64,000 nt of DNA from Marinobacterium lutimaris. GTDB lineage: Bacteria; Pseudomonadota; Gammaproteobacteria; Pseudomonadales; Balneatricaceae. The position numbers were made by a program, and so were the translations under genes. The stretch covers positions 496,001-560,000 of the forward strand of contig NZ_FNVQ01000001.1 of assembly GCF_900108065.1 (NCBI RefSeq), read 5' to 3'. The notes under the pieces were generated by a model. The model searched no databases, was not told the origin of the DNA, and saw nothing but the letters and a program-made list of their open reading frames with translations. Of this stretch, positions 9,930 to 19,254 are shown in pieces. Position 1 is the stretch's first letter, and each line of letters opens with the position of its first letter.

Positions 9930-10501
9930 GCGTTAGCCAGCCGATCACCGTTGCCGTCATAAAGCCGGATTGTCTGGTGAAGGGGGGCGGCAGCGGTGAG
10001 TACGCTGTTTTTCAGCGCGAAGCGGTCCACGGTCATGCATAAGGGCTCCGGCAGTAGCTGGTTTTCCAGCTGACGTAAGGACGCGTCGGAGAGTAGTTCT
10101 TTACTGCGAGCCAGGGTGATGTGGGGACGAAAGTCGCGAACTGCGGTATTGATGCCGCTGATGTTCAGACTTTGGGCTACCTGATCGTGCAGGTGGCTGA
10201 GCGCTTCGCTGGGGTCGCAGCCAAGCCAGAGCGTGCGTTTGCCGAAGGTCCCGATCCTGTCCATGCTCAACTCGAAGGGTGCAAACTCTATCCTTCTCAG
10301 TGCATCATCCAGCGCGATCATCTTCTCTTGCGGCAGCTTGCCGATAAATGCCAGTGTCAGGTGAAGCTGCTCCGGCAGGCTCCAGCTCAGACCTCTGATT
10401 GCTGTTTCCCGGCGGCCAAGAGTCTCCTGCAGAGTCTCGGTCAGGTCGATGGCGATGAAGAGGCGCTGTGTGTTGGCAGACGTACCATTCGTTCGATTCA
10501 T
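9926..10501 (-). CDS. thpR: RNA 2',3'-cyclic phosphodiesterase (2H family, LigT/ThpR-like)
   Basis: 191 residues with both catalytic HxTx motifs of the 2H phosphoesterase superfamily: HLTL at residues 47-50 and HITL at 127-130. Members hydrolyse 2',3'-cyclic phosphodiester ends of RNA and can form 2'-5' RNA links in vitro. It is transcribed away from dusC and ends inside the metZ stop codon. Confidence 0.9.
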   Translation of the reverse strand: MNRTNGTSANTQRLFIAIDLTETLQETLGRRETAIRGLSWSLPEQLHLTLAFIGKLPQEKMIALDDALRRIEFAPFELSMDRIGTFGKRTLWLGCDPSEALSHLHDQVAQSLNISGINTAVRDFRPHITLARSKELLSDASLRQLENQLLPEPLCMTVDRFALKNSVLTAAAPLHQTIRLYDGNGDRLANA

Positions 10502-10543
10502 AGATACAGCCTAGTGGCGGATCAAGGCAGTTAAAAACCGGTT

Positions 10544-11518
10544 ATGCGAATTATTCTAGCCCCTATGGAGGGCGTTGTTGATTATACGCTGCGTAAGTTA
10601 CTGACCCGTGTCGGTGGCATCGATCAGTGTGTTACCGAATTCGTTCGCGTCACCGATCGACTGTTGCCGCCCGTGGTTTTTCATCGCCTGGCGCCAGAGC
10701 TGCGACAGCAGGGACGGACCGAGTCGGGTACGCTGGTATTGCTGCAGCTGCTCGGCAGTGATCCGGCGGCGCTAGCCGACAACGCCTGTCGGGCGGTGGA
10801 GCTGGGAGCTCCGGGAATCGACCTGAATTTCGGTTGCCCGGCGAAAACGGTGAATAAGAGTCGCGGCGGAGCGGTACTGCTGGATGAGCCGGAGCTGATT
10901 CATCGGATTGTGGCTGAAGTGCGTCGTGCCGTCCCTGACGATATCCCGGTCAGTGCGAAGATGCGCCTCGGGTTTCGTGACAAGGATCTGGCGCTCGATA
11001 ACGCGGCGGGTATCGAGAGTGCCGGCGCGTCCTCTTTGGCGGTGCATGCGCGCACCAAGGTTGAAGGCTATAAGCCGCCAGCGCACTGGGAGTGGATCGC
11101 ACGTATTCGCGAATCGGTCAATCTGCCGGTGATCGCCAATGGTGAGGTATGGACCGTAGCGGACTATCACCGCTGTCGCGAGGTCAGTGGGTGCGCTGAT
11201 GTGATGATCGGCCGTGGCCTGGTAGCCAATCCTTTCCTGGCGTTAGCCATTAAGGGGATGAGTGAGCATCCCGCGGAGCCCTGGTCAGAAGTTCTGCTGC
11301 TGCTTGAGCGTTTTCATCGTGAGGCGATGAGTAATATTTCCGAAAAGCATGTGCATGGCCGCCTCAAGCAGTGGTTGCAGATGCTCTCCTGGCAGATGCC
11401 GGAGGCCAAGGATCTGTTTGCGCAGATTCGAACCGAAAAATCCCCTGAGCGGCTGCTTGAGCTGTTGATTGCGGCCAGGGCGGATCGCGACCTTAGCTCC
11501 GAGGCGGTTCCAGCCTGA
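10544..11518 (+). CDS. dusC: tRNA-dihydrouridine(16) synthase DusC
   Basis: FMN-dependent reduction of uridine to dihydrouridine in the tRNA D-loop. The N-terminus ([16 protein letters not shown], then [14 protein letters not shown]) is of the DusC subclass, not DusA or DusB. The catalytic Cys98 lies in [15 protein letters not shown], and the phosphate-binding motif NGEVW is present. It has 324 residues. Its last 26 bases overlap the convergent radical SAM gene. Confidence 0.93.
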   Translation: MRIILAPMEGVVDYTLRKLLTRVGGIDQCVTEFVRVTDRLLPPVVFHRLAPELRQQGRTESGTLVLLQLLGSDPAALADNACRAVELGAPGIDLNFGCPAKTVNKSRGGAVLLDEPELIHRIVAEVRRAVPDDIPVSAKMRLGFRDKDLALDNAAGIESAGASSLAVHARTKVEGYKPPAHWEWIARIRESVNLPVIANGEVWTVADYHRCREVSGCADVMIGRGLVANPFLALAIKGMSEHPAEPWSEVLLLLERFHREAMSNISEKHVHGRLKQWLQMLSWQMPEAKDLFAQIRTEKSPERLLELLIAARADRDLSSEAVPA

Positions 11519-12593
11519 CCGGCTGCCGGCGCGCGCCCCAGTGGCCGTGCTCCGGCTCAAAGATCCCGGGGATCTCTCTGCCGCAGTGTTGGCAATGCCC
11601 GCTTTTATCCAGGTTCCAGGCTCCCAGCTCATACCAGTCCCTTTCGATCAAAAGCTCATTGCAGCCGGGGCACCAGGTCGAGCTTCCACGGCGGTCGTGA
11701 ACATTACCTGTGTATACGTATTCAAGGCCTGTATTCAGTGCGACCTGGCGTGCGCGAGTCAGTGTCGTTGGCGCAGTAGGTGGCTTGTCGAGCATTTTCC
11801 AGTCCGGGTGAAAGGCGCTGAAGTGCAGTGGGACATCGGTTCCCAGATGATCTGCAATCCAGTGTGAGAGTTCGGAAATTTCTGCGTCGGAGTCGTTTTC
11901 GCCGGGAATGAGCAGGGTGGTTATTTCCAGCCAGACATCGGTTTCGTGGCGAATATATTCAAGTGTTTCCAGTACAGCACCTAACTGGCCGCCGCAGATG
12001 CGCTGGTAAAAGCGCTCGGTAAATGCCTTGAGGTCGATGTTGGCGGCATCCATGTGGCGGTAGAATTCCTCGCGGGGGCCGGCGCAGACATAACCGGCGG
12101 ATACAGCGACGCTCTTAATGTCGAGGGCTCGTGCTGCAATGGCGCAGTCGATGGCGTATTCGTGAAAGATCACTGGATCGTTATAGGTAAATGCGATGCT
12201 GCGGCAGCCCAGTTTTTTGGCGGTGGCGGCGAGTAATTCCGGGGATGCGCTCTGGCTGAGCGTATCCATCTCCCGTGATTTGCTCATATCCCAGTTCTGG
12301 CAGAATTTGCACGCGAGGTTGCAGCCGGCAGTGCCGAAAGAGAGTACCGGGGTGCCAGGTAGAAAATGGTTGAGCGGCTTTTTCTCAATCGGATCGATGC
12401 AGAAGCCGCTGGAGCGTCCGTAGCTGTATAGACGGACCTGGCCATTTTCAACGCCACGCACGAAGCAAAGGCCTCTTTGTCCATCGCTGAGATGGCACTT
12501 TCTTGGGCACAGATCACACTGTACCTTGTCGTCGCTGATGCGATGCCACCATCGGGTGCTCACGCTATCTTTGAGATTCGTGACATTACTCAT
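11493..12593 (-). CDS. amrS: AmmeMemoRadiSam system radical SAM enzyme
   Basis: 366 residues. The radical SAM motif CxxxCxxC is Cys91, Cys95 and Cys98 ([16 protein letters not shown]). An extra N-terminal Cys group (CDLCPRKC...GLC) and a C-terminal ribbon-like CPGC...CQHC probably bind metal or a second cluster. This is the single-protein form related to pyruvate formate-lyase activases. It sits beside Memo-like and AMMECR1-like genes, which defines the AmmeMemoRadiSam association. No reaction is established for this trio that I can name. Start chosen at 12593, giving the full conserved N-terminus. Confidence 0.9.
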   Translation of the reverse strand: MSNVTNLKDSVSTRWWHRISDDKVQCDLCPRKCHLSDGQRGLCFVRGVENGQVRLYSYGRSSGFCIDPIEKKPLNHFLPGTPVLSFGTAGCNLACKFCQNWDMSKSREMDTLSQSASPELLAATAKKLGCRSIAFTYNDPVIFHEYAIDCAIAARALDIKSVAVSAGYVCAGPREEFYRHMDAANIDLKAFTERFYQRICGGQLGAVLETLEYIRHETDVWLEITTLLIPGENDSDAEISELSHWIADHLGTDVPLHFSAFHPDWKMLDKPPTAPTTLTRARQVALNTGLEYVYTGNVHDRRGSSTWCPGCNELLIERDWYELGAWNLDKSGHCQHCGREIPGIFEPEHGHWGARRQPVRLEPPRS

Positions 12594-12611
12594 CCCCGGT
12601 CTCCGAACGTT

Positions 12612-12880
12612 AGGGAAGCTATGATTAAGTCTATAGCGTCTCAGCGTGGCATGAAGTGCCCGGATACTAGGCGAGCTTTGCCGTCAATGGCCGTAGCCCT
12701 TGGCAAAAAGCTCAACGCCGTAGATGGGTGCTTCATGCCGCGCCCTCCGGGGCTTGCAGGCTGGCGCACTCTCTGCGTTGGACTTTTTTGCCGTAGCGCC
12801 ACTACGCCTGCAAAAGCCCGCCTTGATAGTGAGCCAGCCTGTAAGCCTGAGATGCCATGAACTTGTTCATAGCTTCCTTA
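12612..12880. repeat. 269-bp structured inverted-repeat element between amrS and amrB
   Basis: The 394-bp gap between amrS and amrB is mostly one element bounded by 34-bp imperfect inverted repeats (12612-12645 and 12847-12880, 27 of 34 matched, core ggaagctatga). Most mismatches would be G-U pairs in RNA. Inside are nested arms: ggcatgaag 12649-12657 with 12731-12739; gagctttgcc near 12673 with ggcaaaaagctc near 12702; cttgcaggctggc 12753-12765 with 12833-12845. No coding sequence is convincing. It may be a MITE-like or REP-type repeat, or a transcribed structured RNA. Confidence 0.7.
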
Positions 12881-12987
12881 GGTTGGTAGCTATAATTTTA
12901 GTTGATCCCTGCGCGGGCTAAGTTGTCGGGTTTTAGGCTTGTGGTTTAAGACACGTGAATGGGATGAATAAAATAACGGTGAATGAG

Positions 12988-13788
12988 ATGAATCATGTAC
13001 GTCCGGCCGCGGTGGCGGGTCTGTTTTACCCCGGACAGCCTGAGATCTTGCGTTCCCGGGTTACTCGCCTGCTCGATGAGCAACACCAGGAGCAGCACAG
13101 GCGTCTAATCCCTAGTGCGCTTGTTGTACCGCACGCTGGCTACGACTATTCCGGTGGGGTGGCGGCAAGTGGTTACAGCCTGTTGGCTAGCGATCCCGAT
13201 CGGGCGCGAAGGTGGCGGCGGATTTTGCTGCTGGGGCCAAATCATCGAGTCCCACTGCGCGGTATTGCGGCGCCAAAGGCGGATCTCTTTGCGACTCCCT
13301 TGGGGTCAATGGCGGTAGATCAGACGGGGCTCGCCGAGTTGCAGCAGCGTTTCGATGTCCAGGTGCGAGAAGATGTGCATGCACTTGAGCATTGTCTGGA
13401 GGTGCAACTGCCGTTTCTGCATGAGCTACTGCCATCGGCTAAGTTACTTCCGCTTGTGGTCGGGCAGGAGCGGCCGGAGCCGGTGGCGGATCTGATTGAA
13501 TGGGCCTGGGATCAAAAAGACATACTGGTTGTTATCAGTACGGATTTAAGTCACTACCACAGCTACGATGAAGCGTGTCGGATCGATGCTGACACTGAGC
13601 ACGCCATTCTGGCGCTGCGTTCAGATATAGTCCCTGAGCAGGCCTGTGGTGCCCACGCGTTGAATGGGCTGCTGCTGGCGGCGCATCGGCGCTGCCTGTC
13701 GGCGGCGCGCTTGGCGTTATGCAACTCCGGCGATACGGCGGCCCCTCGCGATCAGGTTGTGGGGTACGGCAGCTATGTCATTTTCTAA
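12988..13788 (+). CDS. amrB: AmmeMemoRadiSam system protein B (Memo-like)
   Basis: Memo family, related to class III extradiol dioxygenases. Conserved pieces are VRPAAVAGLFYPG, VPHAGYDYSGG, LLGPNHRVP and the His-rich STDLSHYHSYDEA, which supply probable metal-binding histidines. I chose the ATG at 12988 (266 residues), which has ggtga 5 bases upstream and begins right before the conserved block. In-frame starts at 12955 (GTG) and 12964 (ATG) are alternatives. The 3' end overlaps the start of the AMMECR1-like gene by 14 bases, which suggests coupled translation. Confidence 0.9.
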   Translation: MNHVRPAAVAGLFYPGQPEILRSRVTRLLDEQHQEQHRRLIPSALVVPHAGYDYSGGVAASGYSLLASDPDRARRWRRILLLGPNHRVPLRGIAAPKADLFATPLGSMAVDQTGLAELQQRFDVQVREDVHALEHCLEVQLPFLHELLPSAKLLPLVVGQERPEPVADLIEWAWDQKDILVVISTDLSHYHSYDEACRIDADTEHAILALRSDIVPEQACGAHALNGLLLAAHRRCLSAARLALCNSGDTAAPRDQVVGYGSYVIF

Positions 13789-14338
13789 TCAGCTTTTGGG
13801 TGAAGTGCATGAGCTGGCAAGGCAGAGCCTGCTGGCGAGCTTTGGCAGGGCGGTAGAACCGGATGAACCGAAGGCGCTGGAAGCACCGGGCTGCTGTTTC
13901 GTTACCCTGACGAAGCATGGGGCATTACGTGGGTGTATAGGTTCTCTTGAACCCCATCGCTCTCTCGCCAGGGATGTTATCGAAAACAGCCGTAGTGCGG
14001 CATTTTCTGACCCTCGTTTTCCTGTCCTTGGTGAATCCGAGCTTGGCGATCTGGAAATTGAAGTGTCCATTCTTGGGCCGCACCGGGAGATTCGTATAGC
14101 AAGCGAGCAGGAGTTGCTTGAGGCGTTGGAGCCGGGTATCGATGGGCTGGTGCTGGTCTTTGAAGGACGCAGAGCGACTTTTCTACCCTCGGTATGGGAG
14201 CAGTTGGCCGAGCCGGTGGATTTTCTCCAGGCGTTAAAACGCAAAGCGGGTTTGCCCGAACAGTTTTGGTCCGAGGATATGCGCTGGTATCGCTACGGGG
14301 TTCAGAGAGTAGGCGGGTGGCTGATAGCGCGAGGCTAG
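13775..14338 (+). CDS. amrA: AmmeMemoRadiSam system protein A (AMMECR1 domain)
   Basis: 187 residues, essentially one AMMECR1 domain: FVTLTKHGALRGCIGSLEP carries the family hallmark LRGCIG, and FSDPRFPVL and LEIEVSILGP follow. The molecular function is unknown in bacteria; the human homologue is linked to an Alport-related syndrome. The ATG at 13775 lies inside the last codons of amrB. The frame is open further upstream, but that part only shadows amrB. Confidence 0.9.
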   Translation: MSFSNQLLGEVHELARQSLLASFGRAVEPDEPKALEAPGCCFVTLTKHGALRGCIGSLEPHRSLARDVIENSRSAAFSDPRFPVLGESELGDLEIEVSILGPHREIRIASEQELLEALEPGIDGLVLVFEGRRATFLPSVWEQLAEPVDFLQALKRKAGLPEQFWSEDMRWYRYGVQRVGGWLIARG

Positions 14339-14528
14339 ATCTGTTTGCTGAGCGACCAGGTTTGATGAGAGCCGGGTTCAGATAGCGCTCGGCTTGATCT
14401 GTATCAGTCGCTGTCCTGTGAAGGCTCGCAGGGGTATGGTGTTGGTGGGTGGCTTCTATAGGTACATGTTTTTATAATCGACCGATAGAAATCAGATCAT
14501 CCACCGGATCACCGCATAGAGTTTCTGA

Positions 14529-15275
14529 ATGAATATTTCCTCGGACAAGTTGGCTCCACCCCTTATCTTTGGCTATTTTGCGCTTCTGTTTGGGGGGCTT
14601 TGGCTGGTGGACTGGTCCCAGTTTACCTGGTTTTCTGGGTTGATAACCTTTTACGCGGCGCTGTTTCTGGCGGATTTTATCAGTGGACTTGTGCATCTGT
14701 TCATTGACTATCAGCCGCTTAACTACGCTAAGGGGTATGGCGAGCTCTATGACTACAAGGGCAAGCGCAACTCCGATGATTTCAATACAAAGAAAAATCG
14801 CGTGTTTTCAAGATCAACGGTCTTTGATCGGGAGGTGTATTTTTTCAAGATACATCATCGCAACGCCGGACCCTGTGTGAATCGCCCGTACCGTGACTTT
14901 TTCTATATGACCTGCGTGCCCGCCACGGTTTTTATTCTCATCTCAATCGCGCTGTCAGTCTTCGAAGCACCGATTCCGGGCAGTGCCTATCTTGCGTTTG
15001 CGCTGCTGGTATTTTCCATTGGCGTGCTGCATACCGATCATATCCATGCTTGGGTGCATGGTTCCAAAACCATGCCCTGGGGTGTTTCCATCGCTCGGCG
15101 TGTGCAGAAATTAAAGCTGATGTATTCGATGAAAACCCATATTCGCCACCATCAGGAGGGCGAAAGCGGATTCTGCTTTATCATCGGACACGCGAATTTT
15201 CTGGTGGATGCGATCTGCCGCGTGCTGCTTCGCATGGGGATGATCGAGAAAAGGCACTGGCTGGGCCAGCGTTGA
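14529..15275 (+). CDS. Kua/TMEM189/CarF-type lipid desaturase domain protein
   Basis: 248 residues with about four membrane helices and the His pattern of the lipid desaturase family that includes Kua, TMEM189/PEDS1 and CarF: SGLVHLFID, FKIHHRN, HTDHIHAWVH and THIRHHQ. PEDS1 and CarF desaturate plasmanyl-ethanolamine to plasmalogen (vinyl ether lipid). Whether this bacterium makes ether lipids is not visible here, so the substrate is unknown. It stands alone, facing the heat-shock gene and ending at a shared terminator. Family confidence is high and function confidence is modest. Confidence 0.8.
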   Translation: MNISSDKLAPPLIFGYFALLFGGLWLVDWSQFTWFSGLITFYAALFLADFISGLVHLFIDYQPLNYAKGYGELYDYKGKRNSDDFNTKKNRVFSRSTVFDREVYFFKIHHRNAGPCVNRPYRDFFYMTCVPATVFILISIALSVFEAPIPGSAYLAFALLVFSIGVLHTDHIHAWVHGSKTMPWGVSIARRVQKLKLMYSMKTHIRHHQEGESGFCFIIGHANFLVDAICRVLLRMGMIEKRHWLGQR

Positions 15276-15284
15276 TCGGCTTAT

Positions 15285-15327
15285 CCCCATAAAAAAACCG
15301 CGCCTTGAAGCGCGGTTTTTTATGGGG
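15285..15327. terminator. Bidirectional terminator between the desaturase and hsp20 genes
   Basis: Long stem: ccccataaaaaaaccgcgc pairs with gcgcggttttttatgggg around a short loop, with A-runs and T-runs on both flanks. It serves both convergent genes. Confidence 0.88.
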
Positions 15328-15340
15328 CTGGAAAGCCTGT

Positions 15341-15763
15341 TTAGCTTTGGATCTCAATGCGGCGAGATTTCATTGCTTCCGGGATTTCGCGTACCAGATC
15401 GACGTGGAGAAGCCCGTTTTCAACGGATGCCTTGACTACACGGACGTGGTCGGCCAGCTGGAAGCGGCGCTCAAAGTTGCGTGCGGCAATGCCCTGATAC
15501 AGATATTTGTGCTCCTGATCGTCCGGTTCTTTCTGGCCGGTGATCGTCAGGTTGCCGTTCTCTGTCTGGATGTCCAGTTCACTGCTGTTGAATCCCGCTA
15601 CCGCCATGGTGATGCGGTATTCGTTCTCACCCAGTAATTCGATGTTGTAGGGCGGGTAGCTGGGCTGCTGTTCGTTGCTGCGGTTGGCAGCATCGAGCAT
15701 GGATGCAAGGCGGTCAAAACCGATAGCAGAACGGTAAAGCGGAGAAAGATCAAAATTACGCAT
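15341..15763 (-). CDS. Small heat-shock protein, Hsp20/IbpA type
   Basis: 140-residue alpha-crystallin-domain holdase: an N-terminal IbpA-like MRNFDLSPLYRSAIGFDRL, a crystallin core (YRITMAVAGF...LTITGQK, NFERRFQLADHV), the GLLHVDL motif and a short C-terminal tail ending RRIEIQS with the I-x-I anchor. It would bind unfolding proteins at high temperature for DnaK/ClpB refolding. I chose the ATG at 15763 because gaggatat lies in front. The upstream leader carries an apparent sigma-32 promoter and ROSE-type thermometer. Confidence 0.95.
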   Translation of the reverse strand: MRNFDLSPLYRSAIGFDRLASMLDAANRSNEQQPSYPPYNIELLGENEYRITMAVAGFNSSELDIQTENGNLTITGQKEPDDQEHKYLYQGIAARNFERRFQLADHVRVVKASVENGLLHVDLVREIPEAMKSRRIEIQS

Positions 15764-15855
15764 GTGCATATCCTCATAAAGCAATATGGGTTAAATCTGC
15801 CAGCTCTCAGGCCTGGCGGTCGGCGGGGCCTCAATCGAGCACCTCCGCCTACTTA
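15764..15855 (-). promoter_or_regulatory. ROSE-type RNA thermometer in the hsp20 leader
   Basis: In the mRNA sense the last hairpin (15788 to 15767) reads cauauUGCUuuaugAGGAuaug. The flanking cauau/auaug stem closes on UUGCU facing the Shine-Dalgarno AGGA with one unpaired G, as in known ROSE elements. Two further hairpins lie upstream (ggcgg...ccgcc and gccag...cuggc). The match is by eye, without folding energies. Confidence 0.7.
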
Positions 15856-15858
15856 CTT

Positions 15859-15885
15859 TTATGAGGATACGTCTCGGGTTTTCAA
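15859..15885 (-). promoter_or_regulatory. Sigma-32 heat-shock promoter for hsp20
   Basis: On the reverse strand TTGAAA (15885-15880) is followed after 13 bases by CCTCATAA (15866-15859), close to the sigma-32 pattern (CTTGAAA ... CCCCAT-T). The start of transcription would fall about 90 bases before the ATG. Confidence 0.6.
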
Positions 15886-15901
15886 TACCCGAATCGAAAT
15901 T

Positions 15902-16321
15902 TTATTCGTCCCGGTTCTTGTTGAAGATATCGATGTCGTTGGTGATTTCTACATCGACTCTCGGTGCGGGGATCTTGAAGTCGTGGACACGTTCCCAGCC
16001 TTCGGCGTCGGGAGTGCGCTCCCAGACGGTGCCCGCGTTGTAGGTCACCAGCTCTTCCAGGGATGCGTCCAGTTCCACCATTCGCTCGATGGGCATGGGA
16101 ACCAGATTGATCTGCTCGTTCTCAAGAAACTCTTCGGTTTCGTAGCCGGTGAACATACGCCAGCCGGTGTCGTTCAGATGCTCGGGGACGGTTTTGTACA
16201 TGAATCGCACGGGGAGTGTCTCATCGAACACCAGGCGTGAAACCAGGGCCAGAAAGCCGTTCTTGGTCTGGTTGGTTTCGTCGTCTGCAGTCATTGTGGT
16301 GTCGGCGTTGGGTCCGCGCAT
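15902..16321 (-). CDS. DUF2185 (Imm33-like) domain protein
   Basis: 139 residues. The core (VSRLVFDETLPVRFMYKTVP, DTGWRMFTGYETEEFLEN, VPMPIERMVELDASLEELV) matches the DUF2185 family, some members of which are predicted polymorphic-toxin immunity proteins (Imm33). No toxin gene lies nearby, so a housekeeping or orphan-immunity role are both open. The start at 16321 has gaggag in front. It lies upstream of hsp20 on the same strand. Confidence 0.7.
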   Translation of the reverse strand: MRGPNADTTMTADDETNQTKNGFLALVSRLVFDETLPVRFMYKTVPEHLNDTGWRMFTGYETEEFLENEQINLVPMPIERMVELDASLEELVTYNAGTVWERTPDAEGWERVHDFKIPAPRVDVEITNDIDIFNKNRDE

Positions 16322-16419
16322 GAAAAGCTCCTCGCTGGTTTATCTGTGAGCGCAATTGTAACTTCAAACGGCCGTTGACCGAAGTGGGTTGGGTCAAGCC
16401 GTGGTGTAAACGGCGCATA

Positions 16420-16450
16420 AAGAAAAGCCCCGGCGCTAGGCCGGGGCTTT
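16420..16450 (-). terminator. Terminator after acnB
   Basis: Perfect 10-bp stem (aaagccccgg / ccggggcttt) with a 7-base loop. In the reverse sense a T-rich tail (ttttcttt) follows, 33 bases past the acnB stop. Confidence 0.85.
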
Positions 16451-16482
16451 CATCTCGACTGATCTATCGATCAGATCGTGGA

Positions 16483-19080
16483 TCAGGCTTCAACAGTCGG
16501 GATCACTGTAGAGGCTTTAGCCACGTAAGTGTCCATCTGATCGAAGTTCATGTAACGGTAGATCTCACCGGACATGCTGTCGATCTTGCTGGCGTATTCC
16601 ATGTACTCCGCCGGAGTCGGCAGTTTGCCTTCCAGCGCCGCAACAGCTGCCAGCTCAGCGGACGCCAGGTATACGTTGGCGCCGTCACCGAGACGGTTCG
16701 GGAAGTTACGGGTAGAGGTGGAAACCACGGTAGACTTGGACGCTACACGTGCCTGGTTACCCATGCACAGTGAGCAGCCCGGCATTTCCATACGCGCACC
16801 GGCCTTGCCGAAGATGCTGTAGAAGCCCTCTTCGGTGAGCTGAGCCTGGTCCATCTTGGTCGGCGGAGACACCCACAGACGAGTCGGGATAGTCTTGCCG
16901 GAGGCTTCCAGCAGCTTACCAGCGGCGCGGAAGTGGCCGATGTTGGTCATGCAGGAACCGATGAACACTTCGTCGATCTTGTCGCCGGCAACGTCGGACA
17001 GCAGACGGGCATCGTCCGGGTCGTTCGGTGCGCAGAGGATCGGCTGGTCGATTTCAGACAGGTCGATCTCGATCACTTCGGCGTACTCAGCGTCAGCGTC
17101 AGCGCGCATCAGGCTCGGGTTGGCCAGCCACTCTTCCATGCCCTTGATGCGGCGCTCGATGGTACGAACATCGCCGTAACCTTCAGAGATCATCCACTTC
17201 AGCATGACGATGTTGGAGCGCAGGTACTCGGCAACGGAGTCTTCAGACAGGTTGATGGTACAGCCTGCAGCTGAACGCTCGGCAGAGGCGTCGGACAGCT
17301 CGAATGCCTGTTCAACAGTCAGGTCTTCCAGACCTTCGATCTCCAGAACGCGACCAGAGAAGGCGTTTTTCTTACCGGCTTTCTCAACGGTCAGCAGGCC
17401 CTGCTTGATGCCGTACAGCGGGATCGCGTGAACCAGGTCGCGCAGAGTGATGCCCGGGTTACGCTTGCCTTTGAAGCGAACCAGAACAGATTCCGGCATA
17501 TCCAGCGGCATAACGCCGGTAGCAGCGGCGAAAGCAACCAGACCAGAACCGGCCGGGAAGGAGATGCCCAGCGGGAAGCGGGTGTGGGAGTCACCACCGG
17601 TACCCACGGTGTCCGGCAGCAGCATGCGGTTCAGCCAGGAGTGGATGATACCGTCGCCCGGGCGCAGAGCTACACCGCCGCGGTTCATGATGAAGTCCGG
17701 CAGGGTGTGGTGAGTCTGAACGTCTACTGGTTTCGGGTAAGCCGCGGTGTGGCAGAAAGACTGCATGGTCAGGTCGGCAGAGAAGCCGAGGCAGGCCAGG
17801 TCTTTCAGTTCGTCACGGGTCATGGGACCAGTGGTGTCCTGGGAACCGACGGTGGTCATCTTCGGCTCGCAGTACATGCCAGGACGGACGCCGTCCATGC
17901 CGCAGGCCTTACCGACCATTTTCTGCGCCAGGGTATAACCCTTGCCGCTGTCAGCCGGCTGTTCCGGCTTACGGAACAGGTCGGAGCCTTCCAGGCCCAG
18001 TGCTTCACGCGCTTTTTCGGTCAGGCCGCGACCGATGATCAGCGGGATACGACCGCCAGCACGGACTTCGTCCAGCAGTACCTGGGTTTTCAGGCCGAAA
18101 GTGCTGATCACTTCGTCGCTGTCGTGCTTGCAGACTTTGCCTTCGTACGGGTAAACGTCGATGACGTCGCCCATGTTCAGGTTTTCAACCGGCATTTCGA
18201 TCGGCAGGGCGCCTGCATCTTCCATGGTGTTATAGAAGATCGGAGCGATCTTGCCACCGAAGCAGTAGCCGCCAGCGCGCTTGTTCGGTACGTTCGGGAT
18301 GTCATCGCCGAAGAACCAAAGTACGGAGTTGGTAGCGGACTTACGGGAAGAACCGGTACCGACTACGTCACCAACGTAAGCAACCGGGAAGCCTTTGGCT
18401 TTGACTTCTTCGATCTGCGCGAGAGGGCCTTTAACACCCGGTTCTTCCGGGTTGATGCCTTCACGTTCCATCTTCAGCATCGCGTTGGCATGCAGCGGGA
18501 TGTCAGGACGTGACCAGGCGTCAGGAGCCGGAGACAGGTCGTCGGTGTTGGTTTCGCCCGGTACCTTGAACACGGTAACGGTGATTTTGTCTTCCAGTTT
18601 CGGCTTGCTGGTGAACCATTCGCCGTTGGCCCAGGACTCTACGACCTGTTTTGCGAAGGCGTTACCGGCGTCCATTTTTTCCTTCACGTCATGGAAGGCA
18701 TCGAACATCAGCAGGGTGTGAGACAGTGCCTTGGCGGCAGTCGGTGCCAGGTCGGCATCGTCAAGCGCTTCAACCAGCGGGGCGATGTTGTAACCGCCTA
18801 GCATGGTGCCGAGCAGTTCGACAGCCTTGACCTTGTCAACCAGCGGTGAGGATGCCTCACCTTTGGCGATTGCTGCCAGGAAACCGGCTTTTACGTAAGC
18901 GGCCTGGTCAACACCGGCGGGAACGCGGTTAGTAAGAAGCTCCAGCAGGAACTCTTCTTCACCGGCCGGCGGGTTCTTCAGCAGTTCGACCAGATCGGCG
19001 GTCTGTTCAGGTTCCAGGGGTTTCGGCGGCACGCCTTCAGCGGCGCGTTCTTCTACATGTTTACGGTAAGCTTCTAGCAC
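16483..19080 (-). CDS. acnB: Aconitate hydratase B (bifunctional, 2-methylisocitrate dehydratase)
   Basis: TCA-cycle and methylcitrate-cycle dehydratase with a [4Fe-4S] cluster. The AcnB layout is clear: the N-terminal HEAT-like domain ([25 protein letters not shown]), then the swivel domain before the catalytic domains. Cluster cysteines lie in [10 protein letters not shown] and [10 protein letters not shown] chose the GTG at 19080, which gives 865 residues, the same as E. coli AcnB, with gatgaggg in front; the frame upstream adds 15 non-conserved residues. Confidence 0.97.
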   Translation of the reverse strand: MLEAYRKHVEERAAEGVPPKPLEPEQTADLVELLKNPPAGEEEFLLELLTNRVPAGVDQAAYVKAGFLAAIAKGEASSPLVDKVKAVELLGTMLGGYNIAPLVEALDDADLAPTAAKALSHTLLMFDAFHDVKEKMDAGNAFAKQVVESWANGEWFTSKPKLEDKITVTVFKVPGETNTDDLSPAPDAWSRPDIPLHANAMLKMEREGINPEEPGVKGPLAQIEEVKAKGFPVAYVGDVVGTGSSRKSATNSVLWFFGDDIPNVPNKRAGGYCFGGKIAPIFYNTMEDAGALPIEMPVENLNMGDVIDVYPYEGKVCKHDSDEVISTFGLKTQVLLDEVRAGGRIPLIIGRGLTEKAREALGLEGSDLFRKPEQPADSGKGYTLAQKMVGKACGMDGVRPGMYCEPKMTTVGSQDTTGPMTRDELKDLACLGFSADLTMQSFCHTAAYPKPVDVQTHHTLPDFIMNRGGVALRPGDGIIHSWLNRMLLPDTVGTGGDSHTRFPLGISFPAGSGLVAFAAATGVMPLDMPESVLVRFKGKRNPGITLRDLVHAIPLYGIKQGLLTVEKAGKKNAFSGRVLEIEGLEDLTVEQAFELSDASAERSAAGCTINLSEDSVAEYLRSNIVMLKWMISEGYGDVRTIERRIKGMEEWLANPSLMRADADAEYAEVIEIDLSEIDQPILCAPNDPDDARLLSDVAGDKIDEVFIGSCMTNIGHFRAAGKLLEASGKTIPTRLWVSPPTKMDQAQLTEEGFYSIFGKAGARMEMPGCSLCMGNQARVASKSTVVSTSTRNFPNRLGDGANVYLASAELAAVAALEGKLPTPAEYMEYASKIDSMSGEIYRYMNFDQMDTYVAKASTVIPTVEA

Positions 19081-19254
19081 GACAAGGCCCTCATCTGTTG
19101 TCACCACACACAGACAGCTGAACACCCCGGCAGGGATGTCTATACTTCTGCAGTGGGTTATCGATTAGGTATCGATTAGTGTTTGGCGACGCGAATTTTA
19201 TAGGAAGGGGTTGCCAAAGTTAAGTTTGTCGACAATCTTGGGCGTTAGACTTTG

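Noticed and set aside
15769-15869. 12-bp inverted repeat as the main thermometer stem
   Set aside because: The upstream arm coincides with the likely sigma-32 -10 box and may not be transcribed; the short ROSE hairpin explains the ribosome-site masking better.
17428-18513. 361-codon forward frame inside acnB
   Set aside because: Antisense shadow of a highly conserved gene, with no ribosome site or domain.
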